This document shows, in pieces, positions 18,239-27,545 of a stretch of 64,000 nucleotides of DNA (position 1 is the first letter of the stretch; every line of letters starts with the position of its first letter). Origin of the DNA: Rothia sp. ZJ932 (GTDB taxonomy: Bacteria > Actinomycetota > Actinomycetes > Actinomycetales > Micrococcaceae). The position numbers were made by a program, and so were the translations under genes. The notes under the pieces are model-generated. The model was not told the origin of the DNA and searched no databases. It worked only from the letters and a program-made list of their open reading frames with translations. Where the stretch lies: NCBI RefSeq assembly GCF_016924835.1, contig NZ_CP070480.1, positions 930,001-994,000 of the forward strand. Reading direction: 5' to 3'.

Positions 18239-18820
18239 TTACTTTTTGGCTTTAGCTCTGATGAGATCGAGTGCCAGCACGGTGCCGAAGATTGCTAGAC
18301 GCACATCTGCCGGGGCCTGCGGATCGAGCTTAAGCTGGTATTTACTGCGACCCAGCAGTCCCTTACCCAGCCCTGCCCATGCGCGTGATACTTGCGCGGC
18401 ACGGTGGTTATTGACCATCACCGCAAAATCAAAGCTAAGGGGGTTGCCCTCTAAGGTGAGGGTGAGGTTCTGCGCCATCTCAACGGTTACTTTGGTTTTG
18501 AAGAGGGTGAAGTTTTGCACCACGGACGCTAGGTGCTCACCGTTGCCTTTGTATATCTCAAAGCGGTCGCGCCCCAATGTCACCTCATCATTCACCTTGA
18601 GGTAGACCAGACCGTCGGGACCCAAAAGATCAAAATAGCGGCTGCCCATTACCATGCGGGATACTGAGTCACCCTGGGTTTTGAACTCACCGAGTACCTG
18701 GTCGTTAGCAGAAAGCAACTGGAAATCGTTGCTCATAAAACCGCTGGTCTGCTGAAAGATGAGAGAATTTTCGGTGAGTAGCGCCGGGAGGTTCTGCTGG
18801 GGATGGGGTGCTTCGGTCAT
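18239..18820 (-). CDS. LURP-one-related/tubby-like scramblase-fold protein
   Basis: The 193 residues are a chain of predicted beta strands (SNDFQLLSANDQVLGEFK, DGLVYLKVNDEV, FTLFKTKVTVEM) ending in a hydrophobic helix (LAIFGTVLALDLIRAKAKK). This matches the LURP-one-related/phospholipid scramblase-like beta barrel with a buried C-terminal helix. Bacterial members have no settled function; lipid or membrane association is the usual suggestion. It is encoded against the rsmD-coaD direction and splits that otherwise conserved pair. Confidence 0.65.
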   Translation of the reverse strand: MTEAPHPQQNLPALLTENSLIFQQTSGFMSNDFQLLSANDQVLGEFKTQGDSVSRMVMGSRYFDLLGPDGLVYLKVNDEVTLGRDRFEIYKGNGEHLASVVQNFTLFKTKVTVEMAQNLTLTLEGNPLSFDFAVMVNNHRAAQVSRAWAGLGKGLLGRSKYQLKLDPQAPADVRLAIFGTVLALDLIRAKAKK

Positions 18821-19046
18821 GATGACACTCCTCGTTCTTGGGTGCAGGTACTAGCTACCGTCAGCGATATTCATCGCTCACGAAACGTTGTATGTGTGTA
18901 GTTTACCTGATGCAGTGTGACCTCTAGCGCAAAAATAGCTAAGAGGGAACTAACCGGTGAATCATATTCTATTGGCAGGTAAAGCCTCTCAGCAGTTGAG
19001 TGCTTATCAACCGCACGCGAGACCTAAAACCCTGTACCCTTATTTT

Positions 19047-19520
19047 ATGCAGTTAGTAGTGTGCCCCGGCTCTTTTGACCCCATTCACAACGGTCACGTT
19101 GAAATTATTACCCGCGCCGCCAAAACCTATGGTTCTGTGCTGGTGGCGGTTGCTCACAACTCTAAAAAGAACTACCGGTTCTCTTTGGACGAGAGGGTTC
19201 AGATGGTGCGCGATACCTTTGAGTACCTTGATGGGGTAACAGTGGAGGCGCTGCCACCAGATGTTCTGCTCGCTGACTTTGTGCGTTCCAAGGGCTCAAG
19301 TCTCATGGTCAAGGGGTTACGCAACGTCGCGGATTTTGAGTACGAAGCACCGATGGCATCTATGAACCGCCATATCTCAGGGGTTGAAACCTCCTTTGTG
19401 GTGGGTGACCCCAAGTGGACTCACCTTTCATCGACCATTGTTAAAGAGATCGCTTTCTACAAGGGGGATGTAACAGCCTTCGTGCCACGCTCGGTGCAAA
19501 AAGCCTTCGGGCAACTCTGA
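19047..19520 (+). CDS. coaD: Phosphopantetheine adenylyltransferase
   Basis: CoaD converts 4'-phosphopantetheine to dephospho-CoA. The 157-residue protein starts MQLVVCPGSFDPIHNGHVEII, with the nucleotidyltransferase HxGH motif (HNGH). LMVKGLRNVADFEYE and the terminal LSSTIVKEIA (ISSS-type) motif follow. The frame is open 30 codons further upstream, but the family start and length fix ATG 19047. Confidence 0.95.
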   Translation: MQLVVCPGSFDPIHNGHVEIITRAAKTYGSVLVAVAHNSKKNYRFSLDERVQMVRDTFEYLDGVTVEALPPDVLLADFVRSKGSSLMVKGLRNVADFEYEAPMASMNRHISGVETSFVVGDPKWTHLSSTIVKEIAFYKGDVTAFVPRSVQKAFGQL

Positions 19521-19723
19521 AATCAGCCCCGCCGCGTCCGCTCACATCACAATCACCATACGCTCGCAGTGAGCTTAAACCCACAGTTCACCGCATTGAT
19601 TGATAAGGTTTAACGTGGAATGCTTGTACTACCTGCAATTTGCATCTAAAATTGTAGGTTGGTTCTAAAATTCGTCAGGAGTTCGTCATTTCACGAAAAA
19701 ATTCATCGCCCCTGGAGATCTCG

Positions 19724-20242
19724 GTGCGAGAGCTGAGTCATCGACCGGGAGCTATGGAAGCGCTCGATGAAGTAGTTCCAGCGCCAAAAGATTTTGGCAA
19801 CGCTCTCATTGGGGCGGAAGAAGGCAGCGACATCAATCTTGATGTTCGCCTTGAATCCGTTGTAGATGGTATTCTGGTAAGCGGTGTTGCCACCGTGGAT
19901 GTACACGGTGAGTGTAGCCGATGCCTTGATTCAATCGACTATGAAGTATCTGCCGATGTTCAAGAGCTCTTTGTCTTCGAGAAGGCACCCGCTGGTGGCC
20001 CCGAAGATGAAATTGATGAACAGTACGCTGTAGAGGACGATTCAATCGACCTTGAGCCTGTACTGCGGGACGCAGTGATTCTTCAGCTGCCGTTCCAGCC
20101 CGTTTGTCGGGAAAACTGCTTGGGCTTGTGCTCTGAGTGCGGATTACGCCTCGAAGATGACCCCGAGCATCACCATGAGGTGCTTGATTCTCGTTGGAAC
20201 GCCCTAGCCGGGTTGTTCGACGAGAAGACTAAGAACTTATAA
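19724..20242 (+). CDS. DUF177 (YceD-like) protein, cotranscribed with rpmF
   Basis: DUF177 protein of the yceD-rpmF pair, associated with 23S rRNA/L32 maturation in other organisms. Zn-type cysteines are visible in [10 protein letters not shown] and [13 protein letters not shown]. Coordinates give the only ATG/GTG/TTG start (GTG 19724, with GGAG six bases upstream). However, family-like sequence continues upstream as [17 protein letters not shown] back to an ATT codon at 19688, which has AGGAG at 6-nt spacing. The frame is closed by TAG at 19655. The true protein may therefore start at ATT and be 12 residues longer. rpmF follows after 25 bp. Confidence 0.85.
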   Translation: MRELSHRPGAMEALDEVVPAPKDFGNALIGAEEGSDINLDVRLESVVDGILVSGVATVDVHGECSRCLDSIDYEVSADVQELFVFEKAPAGGPEDEIDEQYAVEDDSIDLEPVLRDAVILQLPFQPVCRENCLGLCSECGLRLEDDPEHHHEVLDSRWNALAGLFDEKTKNL

Positions 20243-20267
20243 GTTATTTAAGAGAAAAGAGATAGCT

Positions 20268-20471
20268 GTGGCTGTTCCCAAGCGGAAAATGTCCCGTGCT
20301 AACACCCGCGCACGTCGTTCACAGTGGAAGGCATCAGTGCCTCAGCTGGTAAAGACCATCGAAAACGGTCGCGTAACCTACAGCCTGCCTCACCAGGCTA
20401 AGGTTGTTACCGATTCAACCGGTAACGCACTGTTCTACGAGTACAAGGGCCGCAAGGTCGCTGACGCCTAA
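20268..20471 (+). CDS. rpmF: 50S ribosomal protein L32
   Basis: The 67-residue L32 begins [20 protein letters not shown], the family signature. It has no cysteines, so it is the zinc-independent (C-minus) form common in Actinobacteria. GTG start with AGAGAAAAGAGA upstream. It lies between DUF177 and rnc, the standard order. Confidence 0.97.
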   Translation: MAVPKRKMSRANTRARRSQWKASVPQLVKTIENGRVTYSLPHQAKVVTDSTGNALFYEYKGRKVADA

Positions 20472-20484
20472 TTCTTAAGCGTCA

Positions 20485-21195
20485 ATGACTGACTCTGTAC
20501 ATAGAGCTTTTTTGCAACGTCTCGGCGTCGATATCGACGCCGAGACGTTTGTGCTTGCGCTGACACACCGCTCATATTCTTTTGAGAACAACGGTGTGCC
20601 CCATAATGAGCGCCTGGAGTTTTTGGGCGACTCTGTTCTTTCACTGGCTGTAGCTGAAGAGCTGTACCGTCGTCTGCCCGATGTTCCTGAGCGTGAGTTG
20701 GTATCGCGTCACCATGCTGTGGTGTCTACTCGTACTCTGGCGCAGATTGCCCGTTCACTCGGTTTGGGTGAGCACATTCTTTTGGGCAAGGGTGAGAAAC
20801 AAAGCGGCGGCGCGAATAAAGATTCTATTCTCGCTGATACACTCGAAGCGATTTTTGGTGCTGTGTATATGCACCAAGGACGTGAAGCGGCACGTGATTT
20901 AGTCTTGCGTTTGACCGGCGATTTGTTGGAGGACGAGCAGGTTTTGGGTGCCGGTGCCGACTGGAAAACATCTGTTCAGGAGCTGGTGGCTCACCAGGGG
21001 CTGGGGGAGCCCAGTTACCGGGTTGATGGTGTTGGCCCCGACCACGAGCGTCGTTATACTGCGGTTTTGGTAGTTGCTGGCGAAGACATCGTTGCTAGCG
21101 GCGGTGAAAGCAGCAATAAAAAAGAAGCTGAGCGAGAAGCTGCCCACCGTGGTTTTGAGATTCTCAAACAGCGCTTTGGAATCAACCAATCCTAA
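20485..21195 (+). CDS. rnc: Ribonuclease III
   Basis: RNase III processes rRNA precursors and structured mRNAs. The catalytic signature HNERLEFLGDSVL is at about residues 40-52, with acidic residues D (about 118) and E (about 121) in DSILADTLEAIFGA. The C-terminal dsRNA-binding domain runs from about 160 (DWKTSVQELVAHQGLGEPSY) to KKEAEREAAHRGFEIL. 236 residues, complete. It begins 14 bp after rpmF. Confidence 0.96.
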   Translation: MTDSVHRAFLQRLGVDIDAETFVLALTHRSYSFENNGVPHNERLEFLGDSVLSLAVAEELYRRLPDVPERELVSRHHAVVSTRTLAQIARSLGLGEHILLGKGEKQSGGANKDSILADTLEAIFGAVYMHQGREAARDLVLRLTGDLLEDEQVLGAGADWKTSVQELVAHQGLGEPSYRVDGVGPDHERRYTAVLVVAGEDIVASGGESSNKKEAEREAAHRGFEILKQRFGINQS

Positions 21196-21329
21196 AAGTT
21201 GCAAGGCAATGACACCAGCCAACAGAAGCGTGGCGGGCTCTGAGAAAGAGAGCTTGCTGCGCTTTTGTTGTATCTTGAAGAAGAACTTATGGTAGCGATC
21301 ATCAAGAGAAAAGATAGGTGGGGTTTGTC

Positions 21330-22289
21330 ATGCCTGAATTACCCGAAGTTGAGACGGTGCGTGCCGGGGTCGCTCATCATGTGCTGGGTGCCTGCATCGA
21401 GTCTGTGACGGTACACGATGCCCGTTCTGTGAGACGTCATACCGGTGGCTCTGTTGATTTTGTTCGCGTGTTGGAGGGAACCTTCATTGTGGATGTTGCC
21501 CGCCGTGGCAAGTACCTGTGGCTGCTCTTGGCAGAATCAGCGCAGGGGGACGCGCGTGCCCTGCCCGGGTTGGTGGTGCATCTGGGAATGAGCGGTCAGT
21601 TGCTCATTAAAGATTCAACTTTTGCTCCTGATAAGCATCTGAAAATTACTCTGGATGTGCTGTTACCTGATGGGGCAGCGATGCAGCTTCGGTTTGTGGA
21701 TCAGAGAATCTTCGGTGGGATGTTTCTTGATGAATTAGAACCCACTACCGACGTGGAGGGTACCTTGATTCCTGCTGCGTCGCGGTCTGAGCAGCAGCTA
21801 CCGGTGATTCCGCGGGCGGTTGCTCATATTGCTCGTGATCCGCTGGATTCTCATTTTTCTTACGCTGAGGTGCGTTCTCGAATGCTGCGTACTTCTTCTG
21901 GTGTGAAAAGGTTACTGCTGGATCAATCGGTGATTTCGGGGGTGGGCAATATTTATGCTGATGAGGCGCTGTGGCGGGCGAAGCTACACTATAACAAGCC
22001 CTCTAAAACGCTCACCGCCGCGCAGACTCGTGAACTTTTGGACGCAGTGACCGAGGTTATGCAGGCAGCATTGGTCGCCGGTGGCACCTCTTTTGATGCT
22101 CTCTATGTGAATGTGAACGGTCAGTCCGGTTATTTTGACCGGTCGCTCAACGCCTATGGTCAGGCGGGTAAGCCCTGTAGCCGCTGCCTTGAATCTGGGC
22201 GAACATCGATCATTGTGCGAGAACCTTTTATGAACCGCAGCTCCTACCGCTGCCCCCACTGTCAGCGCACCCCGCGACAACCACGATAG
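21330..22289 (+). CDS. mutM: Formamidopyrimidine-DNA glycosylase
   Basis: MutM/Fpg excises oxidised purines. Catalysis uses the N-terminal Pro after Met removal, so the true start is the ATG giving MPELPEVETVRAGV (21330), not the frame start 12 bases before. The H2TH region is SGVGNIYADEALWRAKL, and the C-terminal zinc finger CSRC ... CPHCQR is intact. 319 residues. In relatives mutM is followed directly by smc; here the ole cluster intervenes. Confidence 0.96.
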   Translation: MPELPEVETVRAGVAHHVLGACIESVTVHDARSVRRHTGGSVDFVRVLEGTFIVDVARRGKYLWLLLAESAQGDARALPGLVVHLGMSGQLLIKDSTFAPDKHLKITLDVLLPDGAAMQLRFVDQRIFGGMFLDELEPTTDVEGTLIPAASRSEQQLPVIPRAVAHIARDPLDSHFSYAEVRSRMLRTSSGVKRLLLDQSVISGVGNIYADEALWRAKLHYNKPSKTLTAAQTRELLDAVTEVMQAALVAGGTSFDALYVNVNGQSGYFDRSLNAYGQAGKPCSRCLESGRTSIIVREPFMNRSSYRCPHCQRTPRQPR

Positions 22290-22314
22290 TGCCCTCCAGC
22301 TATAGAGAGAACAG

Positions 22315-22342
22315 GAGCACCACCGCCATGGAGGCGGTGCTC
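22315..22342. terminator. Hairpin between mutM and oleD
   Basis: GAGCACCACCGCC / GGCGGTGCTC stem with a 3-nt bulge in 72 bp between convergent genes; short T tract after it. Confidence 0.55.
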
Positions 22343-22361
22343 TTGCACTTTAATACTTGAT

Positions 22362-23426
22362 TTATGCGCTGTAGCGCCCTCGATAAAAGCTGCGCAGGCG
22401 CTCGTAGCCCTCTTCAATAGAAACAGCGGGATCCCATTGTAAAAGTTCGCGGGTGGTGCGCTGGTCAAACCAGTGGGCGGTCGATAGCTGCTCAGCCAAG
22501 AAGGCGGTCATGGGCGGCTCGTCCTCGCCGGGCTTAACCTCCCAGACCTTCTCAATAACCCAACCGGCAGCATAGGCTGCCTTAGCGGGCACCGAGCGCT
22601 GAGGTGCAGGCACACCTGCCGCATGAGTAAAACCCGCCAGAATCTCAGCAACAGTGCGCGGCTGACCATTGGTGACAACCAACGGCTGACCGTGAATATG
22701 CTCAAGACGCTGGTAGGCGGCAAGAACAGCGTCCACCGCGTTGTCAATATAGAGTGTGTCTATCAGGGCTGTACCACCGCTAAGTAACGGCAAACGACCG
22801 GCGGCGGAGCGCTCAATCAACCGCTCCACCAGCTGGGTATCACCGGGGCCCCAGATCAGATGCGGACGCAAAACACCGACCCGGAAGTCATCGGCATCAG
22901 CCTCTAGAGCCAGTTTTTCGGCGTACGCCTTAGAACGGGCATAATTACCCCGGGCGTGATCAGGGTCAGCTGGAGTGTTACCCTCACCTACCAGCGAAGA
23001 ACCTGCGTGCGCCACCGACGGTGAAGAAATGTACACAAACTTCTCAACGCCGTGGTTTTTAGCGGTCTCCAAAAGGGTGCGGGTACCAATAACATTGGCT
23101 TCCAGGTACTGATCCCACTGACCAGAAACCGAAACCTTCGCCGCGATGTGAATAACACCATCAACATCTGCCATTGCCTGATCAACAGCATGAAAATCAG
23201 AAACCGAACCGCGCACCTGGCTCAAACGCTCGCGCACCGACTTAGGCAGCAAAGCAGCCAAGCCCGCGTCCGAACGCTGGAAAACACGCACTTCAAAACC
23301 CTCGCGCAAGAGCTTCAGAGCCACCTCGCGTCCGAGCATACCGGACGCGCCGGTCACGAGTACCCGCTCGCCACGAGCGTCAGCAAAAGAATCTTCGGTG
23401 AGTGAATGCAAAGAAATAACAGACAT
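22362..23426 (-). CDS. oleD: OleD-like NAD(P)-dependent 2-alkyl-3-ketoacid reductase
   Basis: Extended short-chain dehydrogenase. The Rossmann motif VLVTGASGMLGREVALKLL is at about residues 22-40. The catalytic Ser lies in VYISSPSVAHAG and the Tyr-x-x-x-Lys in NYARSKAYAEKLA. OleD reduces the 2-alkyl-3-ketoacyl product of OleA to the 2-alkyl-3-hydroxy acid. The ATG overlaps the oleBC stop by one base (TAATG), so translation is coupled. It could pass for a generic epimerase, but its place behind oleBC and oleA gives the assignment. Confidence 0.85.
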   Translation of the reverse strand: MSVISLHSLTEDSFADARGERVLVTGASGMLGREVALKLLREGFEVRVFQRSDAGLAALLPKSVRERLSQVRGSVSDFHAVDQAMADVDGVIHIAAKVSVSGQWDQYLEANVIGTRTLLETAKNHGVEKFVYISSPSVAHAGSSLVGEGNTPADPDHARGNYARSKAYAEKLALEADADDFRVGVLRPHLIWGPGDTQLVERLIERSAAGRLPLLSGGTALIDTLYIDNAVDAVLAAYQRLEHIHGQPLVVTNGQPRTVAEILAGFTHAAGVPAPQRSVPAKAAYAAGWVIEKVWEVKPGEDEPPMTAFLAEQLSTAHWFDQRTTRELLQWDPAVSIEEGYERLRSFYRGRYSA

Positions 23427-26104
23427 TATGCGAGCTTCGCTTTCTTGCCGCTGAGAATTTTATCTGCCCACTGAGCCAACAGGGGGCGATCAATCTTAGA
23501 ATTGTGGCGAACATCGGTGGGGTGTTCATCCACGACCAAAACCGCTGCGAGATCAACACCGGTATGCTCAGCTACTGCCGAGCGCACCTGCTGAGTCAGA
23601 TCAAAAGGTGCCTGACCTGCGGGCATCTTTTCGTGCGTCTCAACCACTGCCACGGGAGTTGCCGTCCCCGAAGGTCCCACTGCCACTACAGCAGCACGCT
23701 TGATACCTGCCACCGTTTCAGCAGCAAGCTCAGCAGCTACCGGGGTGAGTACCCCCTGCCCGGTAACCATAACGTGGGCTAGACGACCCTCAACCCACAG
23801 ACGGCCCTCAGCATCGAAGTGCCCCACATCGCCAGTGCGATGCCAGCCCGGGTTCTGAATGGAAGTTTCCTCCGTCACCCAGAGAGTGTCGTAGCGGTCT
23901 TTGACGTGCGGGGCGCTGACCACAATCTCACCGGTTATGCCCGGCTCCTCGGTTAGCTCTGCTGCGGGCACACCGTGCGCATTAAGGGGAGCGAGACGAA
24001 CCTGGGCACCGTAGACAGCAGTACCTACGCAGACGCCGTTACCGGCACCAACCATGGGAGTAGTGTGCAGCTCGTTCTCGCCGTCATCGTGGGCAGCCAA
24101 AATAGTTTCAAAGCTGACATCGGTAATGGGCAGAGCCTCAGTCATGCCGTAGGGGGTGTGAAGTGAAGCCGAGGGCAGTAGCTGCTGTACTTTCTCCAGC
24201 AACGGCAGCGGAATAGGCGCACCTGCCGAGAGCAACAGATTCACCGAGGAGAGCCCCTGACGTTGGGCGGCGGTCAGCTCATCGGCTGTTGCCACCACAT
24301 TTACGAGAGCTGCAGGGGAGGCAAAAATGGCGGTTGCATCAATGGCCGCGGCAGCGGACGCCAGCGCCGAAGCCGAGAGGGTCTTGGGTTTGGTGACATC
24401 CATCTTGGGGGTGACCGAGGTGCATCCTAGACCGGGGCCCAGCAGAGCAAAAGGCGCGAACCCGGCAACCAAACCGGTACCAGCTTTTAGACCGTAGGTG
24501 TTTTTAATAGCATCGCGCATACCAGCCATTTGACGGTGGGTGTAAACAACGCCCTTGGCCGGGCCTGTCGAACCGGAGGTGTAGAGCACCGCAGCATCAG
24601 CATCGGGGTCAGCTTCTTCTACCTCGAAGAGTGAAACGGGCGCGAAATCTGCTATTGAACCCAGGGCACCAAGAGCCTTCAGAGCGGGTGCAGGCAGGGC
24701 GTCCGCACTGATGCGAGCACCGGGCCAGCCCAGAGTTTTTGCTGCAAGCAGAGCAGTTTTAATACCGACGATAAAATCGGGTTGGGCGCCCTTGAGGGCA
24801 CGAGTTAGACCCTTGGCACCCAAACCGGTGTCTGCAACGACCACGACAGCACCAATTTTGAGGCAAGCGTACAGTAGCGCAGTGAGGCGTGAACCCGGAG
24901 GCACCATGAGGTTGATGCGGTCTCCGCGCTTGACACCCAGCTGGCTCAGACCGGCAGCTAGGCGGTTTACCTCTGCTGCCAACTGCGCCCAGCTCTTTTG
25001 AGCAATCACTTCAGTACCATCGCCTCCCATATCAACCACGGCAAGGCTGGAATCGTTACTGCGAGCGGTAATCTCGCTGAGCATTGATAGGTAGTTGGCA
25101 GAACCGTGCAAGGGCGCGCGTGCTTGGGTGTGCGCCTGGCGGTGGGTTTGTTCATCGACAAAGTGCTGGGTTAACCAGCTCATGATGGGGGAGGCGATAT
25201 CTTCGTCCTCAGCCACCAGGTGAGATGCGTTCTCGTAGCGGTGTACCTGGGCGTGAGGCATACGGCGTATCAGATCCATCATGTACTTGCGCTGGAAGAC
25301 CGGGTCCTTAGTGCCCCATTGGAAGAAAGCAGGAACGTCCAGAGTTTTAATACCCTCAGCGATCTTCACCATAAAGGGGTGTGACTTGGTGCCGGGATTA
25401 AAGGGAATATCACCCACGAAATGCTGGATGGCGGCGCGCCTGGATTCGGTGCGGTAGGGGGCACGGTAGGTGGCGCGTACGTCCTTGGGTAATCCTCCCT
25501 GGGTAAGACCCAGCGTGACGTCCAAGAAAGCGGTGGTCTTTGAGGTACCGAAGGGATGGAACTTGGGTGCCAAGGCTAGACGCAGGGCAGCGGGCAGTTT
25601 TTCGCGGTAGTCGTGGAAGACGCCGGTGTTGGTGAGCATGACACCGCGCACCAGATGACGGTGAGCCAAAACCCAGCCCAAAGAGATGAGACCGCCCCAG
25701 TCGTGGGCGAGGGTAACTACCGGCAATTGAGTATCATCAAGACCAACAGCGGCGGTGAAGTCTCCTAAATCAGCCAGACGATCTTCAAGCGAACGCACCA
25801 AGCCTGTGCGTTCTGAAAAGCCCATATCAATCTGGTCAACGGCAATAACGCGCCAGGGACGCTCAGCGTCGGTTGCCGCGGCGATGACGCTACGCCACAG
25901 ATATGACCAGGTAGGGTTACCGTGAACGCACAGAATCGTGCCTACATACTCTCGACCCTCTAGGGCATCAATGTTATCGAGGTAGTGCCAGGTGCGTGAA
26001 GTGCCAGCAGCCTCAACGGGCGCGGTTGATTCAACGGTGAGAGTTTTTGACCAGAGAGGGTTTATTCCGGGCCAGTATGAAGCATCAAAGGGAATCTGTG
26101 CCAT
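23426..26104 (-). CDS. oleBC: OleBC fusion: beta-lactone decarboxylase and beta-lactone synthetase
   Basis: A two-domain fusion of 892 residues. Residues 1-320 or so are an alpha/beta hydrolase of the haloalkane dehalogenase type, with nucleophile Asp in LAHDWGGL (about residue 135) and base His in NASHLVAED. This is OleB, which decarboxylates beta-lactones to cis-olefins. From about residue 345 there is an acyl-adenylate-forming ligase with VLYTSGSTGPAKGVVYTH and WHRTGDVGHFDAEGRLWVEGR. This is OleC, which closes the beta-hydroxy acid to the lactone. The fusion is typical of actinobacterial ole loci, including Micrococcus luteus. ATG 26104 is preferred over the TTG two codons upstream. Confidence 0.88.
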   Translation of the reverse strand: MAQIPFDASYWPGINPLWSKTLTVESTAPVEAAGTSRTWHYLDNIDALEGREYVGTILCVHGNPTWSYLWRSVIAAATDAERPWRVIAVDQIDMGFSERTGLVRSLEDRLADLGDFTAAVGLDDTQLPVVTLAHDWGGLISLGWVLAHRHLVRGVMLTNTGVFHDYREKLPAALRLALAPKFHPFGTSKTTAFLDVTLGLTQGGLPKDVRATYRAPYRTESRRAAIQHFVGDIPFNPGTKSHPFMVKIAEGIKTLDVPAFFQWGTKDPVFQRKYMMDLIRRMPHAQVHRYENASHLVAEDEDIASPIMSWLTQHFVDEQTHRQAHTQARAPLHGSANYLSMLSEITARSNDSSLAVVDMGGDGTEVIAQKSWAQLAAEVNRLAAGLSQLGVKRGDRINLMVPPGSRLTALLYACLKIGAVVVVADTGLGAKGLTRALKGAQPDFIVGIKTALLAAKTLGWPGARISADALPAPALKALGALGSIADFAPVSLFEVEEADPDADAAVLYTSGSTGPAKGVVYTHRQMAGMRDAIKNTYGLKAGTGLVAGFAPFALLGPGLGCTSVTPKMDVTKPKTLSASALASAAAAIDATAIFASPAALVNVVATADELTAAQRQGLSSVNLLLSAGAPIPLPLLEKVQQLLPSASLHTPYGMTEALPITDVSFETILAAHDDGENELHTTPMVGAGNGVCVGTAVYGAQVRLAPLNAHGVPAAELTEEPGITGEIVVSAPHVKDRYDTLWVTEETSIQNPGWHRTGDVGHFDAEGRLWVEGRLAHVMVTGQGVLTPVAAELAAETVAGIKRAAVVAVGPSGTATPVAVVETHEKMPAGQAPFDLTQQVRSAVAEHTGVDLAAVLVVDEHPTDVRHNSKIDRPLLAQWADKILSGKKAKLA

Positions 26105-26204
26105 CAGCAACTACTTTCAAACTATCAATGGAACGTCAAACGTGACCTTCAATGCCTGGGGCGCAGGCAATGGGCAGCGTTCTGAGCTAAAAATGGGGGG
26201 GAGC

Positions 26205-27314
26205 TTACCAAATAATTTCGGTGAGCGCGGTGTTCAGACCGGAGCCTACACCCAGGCAAAGAATGCGGTCACCCTTTGAGTAGGTGGGTGCCTGCTGTGC
26301 GAGAGTCATGGGCAGAGCTGCTGATGCCACGTTGCCCCAGGTGGGGAAGGTCAGCGGCAGCTTCTCTCGGTCAAGGTCGACAGCCTCAATAATGGCGTTA
26401 GTGTGGGCGTTAGAGACCTGGTGGGTCACAATTGAATCCATGTTTGACCAGTCCCAGCCTTCATTCTGAGCTTCGCGCCATGCTTCGGCAACCAGCTGCA
26501 GACCGTGCTTGAGTAGACCTGCTGCATCCGTTTGCATGCCCTGGTCAGCTTCGCCACCGATGCACAGGTTGCGGTGCTCGGTGCCCGCGCGTGAAACGGT
26601 GCCCACAATCTTGTGACCTTCAGGATGCGCGTTGCTGGGACCGATAACGGCAGCAGCGGCACCAGAACCCAGGGTGAGGGTGGCGAACTGCGCCAAAACG
26701 TCATCGCGGGTGGTATCGGGCTTGCTCAGAATACGCATGGCGGTGCGGTGCCAGGGCGAGGGATCTTCGGCAGCAACAATCAGCGCGTACTTAACAGAAC
26801 CGGCATCAATCATGGATGAGGCGACGGTCATTGCGTTTACAAAACCAAGACAAGCGTTGGTGATATCGAAATCTAGAGCATGGCGCGGTAGATCGAGGCG
26901 GTCGTGAATACCAACAGCTACAGCGGGTTCGAGGTTGTCACGGGTAACAGAAGCGTTGATAATCAGACCAATCTGATCTTTAGTAACACCTGACTCTGCG
27001 ATAGCTTTTTCAGCAGCCGCCACAGCGCCGTCTTCAAAATGCACACCATCAGCCCACGCACGTCGTTCTTTGATGCCTGCCAAACGCTCTAGAAGACCTT
27101 TGGGCAGACCCAAGCGCTTGTAAGTATCTGAGAGCTGGTCTTCAAAGAAAGAAGAGGGAACGACCTCGGTGGGAATCTCGTGAGCAATTGCTAGTAACGA
27201 AGCATTCGAGTGGCGGATATCGGAATTCTGAGTCAAGGGGCTACGCTTTCGTACCGTGAGCTGGGGGTTTCTGTAGATAAACCTGCAGAAACGATGGCGG
27301 GGTGCATTTATCAA
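26205..27314 (-). CDS. oleA: OleA: head-to-head acyl-CoA condensing thiolase
   Basis: Thiolase-superfamily protein of the FabH/OleA group, performing the non-decarboxylative Claisen condensation of two fatty acyl-CoAs. The active-site Cys is in ITNACLGFVNAM (residue 155 of the long frame) and a Glu lies 26 residues earlier (DNLEPAVAVG). That Glu/Cys spacing equals Glu117/Cys143 of Xanthomonas campestris OleA and separates it from FabH. A His in TWGNVAS/HQVSNAH completes the site. The start is unsure: the first 25-30 residues are basic and poorly conserved, and a downstream TTG or ATG is possible. It heads the oleA-oleBC-oleD operon. Confidence 0.88.
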   Translation of the reverse strand: MINAPRHRFCRFIYRNPQLTVRKRSPLTQNSDIRHSNASLLAIAHEIPTEVVPSSFFEDQLSDTYKRLGLPKGLLERLAGIKERRAWADGVHFEDGAVAAAEKAIAESGVTKDQIGLIINASVTRDNLEPAVAVGIHDRLDLPRHALDFDITNACLGFVNAMTVASSMIDAGSVKYALIVAAEDPSPWHRTAMRILSKPDTTRDDVLAQFATLTLGSGAAAAVIGPSNAHPEGHKIVGTVSRAGTEHRNLCIGGEADQGMQTDAAGLLKHGLQLVAEAWREAQNEGWDWSNMDSIVTHQVSNAHTNAIIEAVDLDREKLPLTFPTWGNVASAALPMTLAQQAPTYSKGDRILCLGVGSGLNTALTEIIW

Positions 27315-27545
27315 AAAAATGCATAAGTAGCTATTAGTTTAGTTCCCTTTGACCCTCAGCGTACGGATTTCACCCTCGGGGCAATATCACAGGGCGTTTT
27401 GTGTACTCGCACTTGCAGAAAGTCTCGGTGGGGTGTCTGTGCGGTAGTATTGCCTGCCACCTGCGGTACGGTTAAGGGGCAGTTTTCTTCTGTAGTTCTC
27501 ATCAAATATTCTGATTCCTCGTGAAAGTTAGAGGCCTGAGCTAGT

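Noticed and set aside
20268-20471. Damaged L32 lacking its zinc cysteines
   Set aside because: Cysteine-free L32 is a normal form in Actinobacteria and the rest of the protein is intact.
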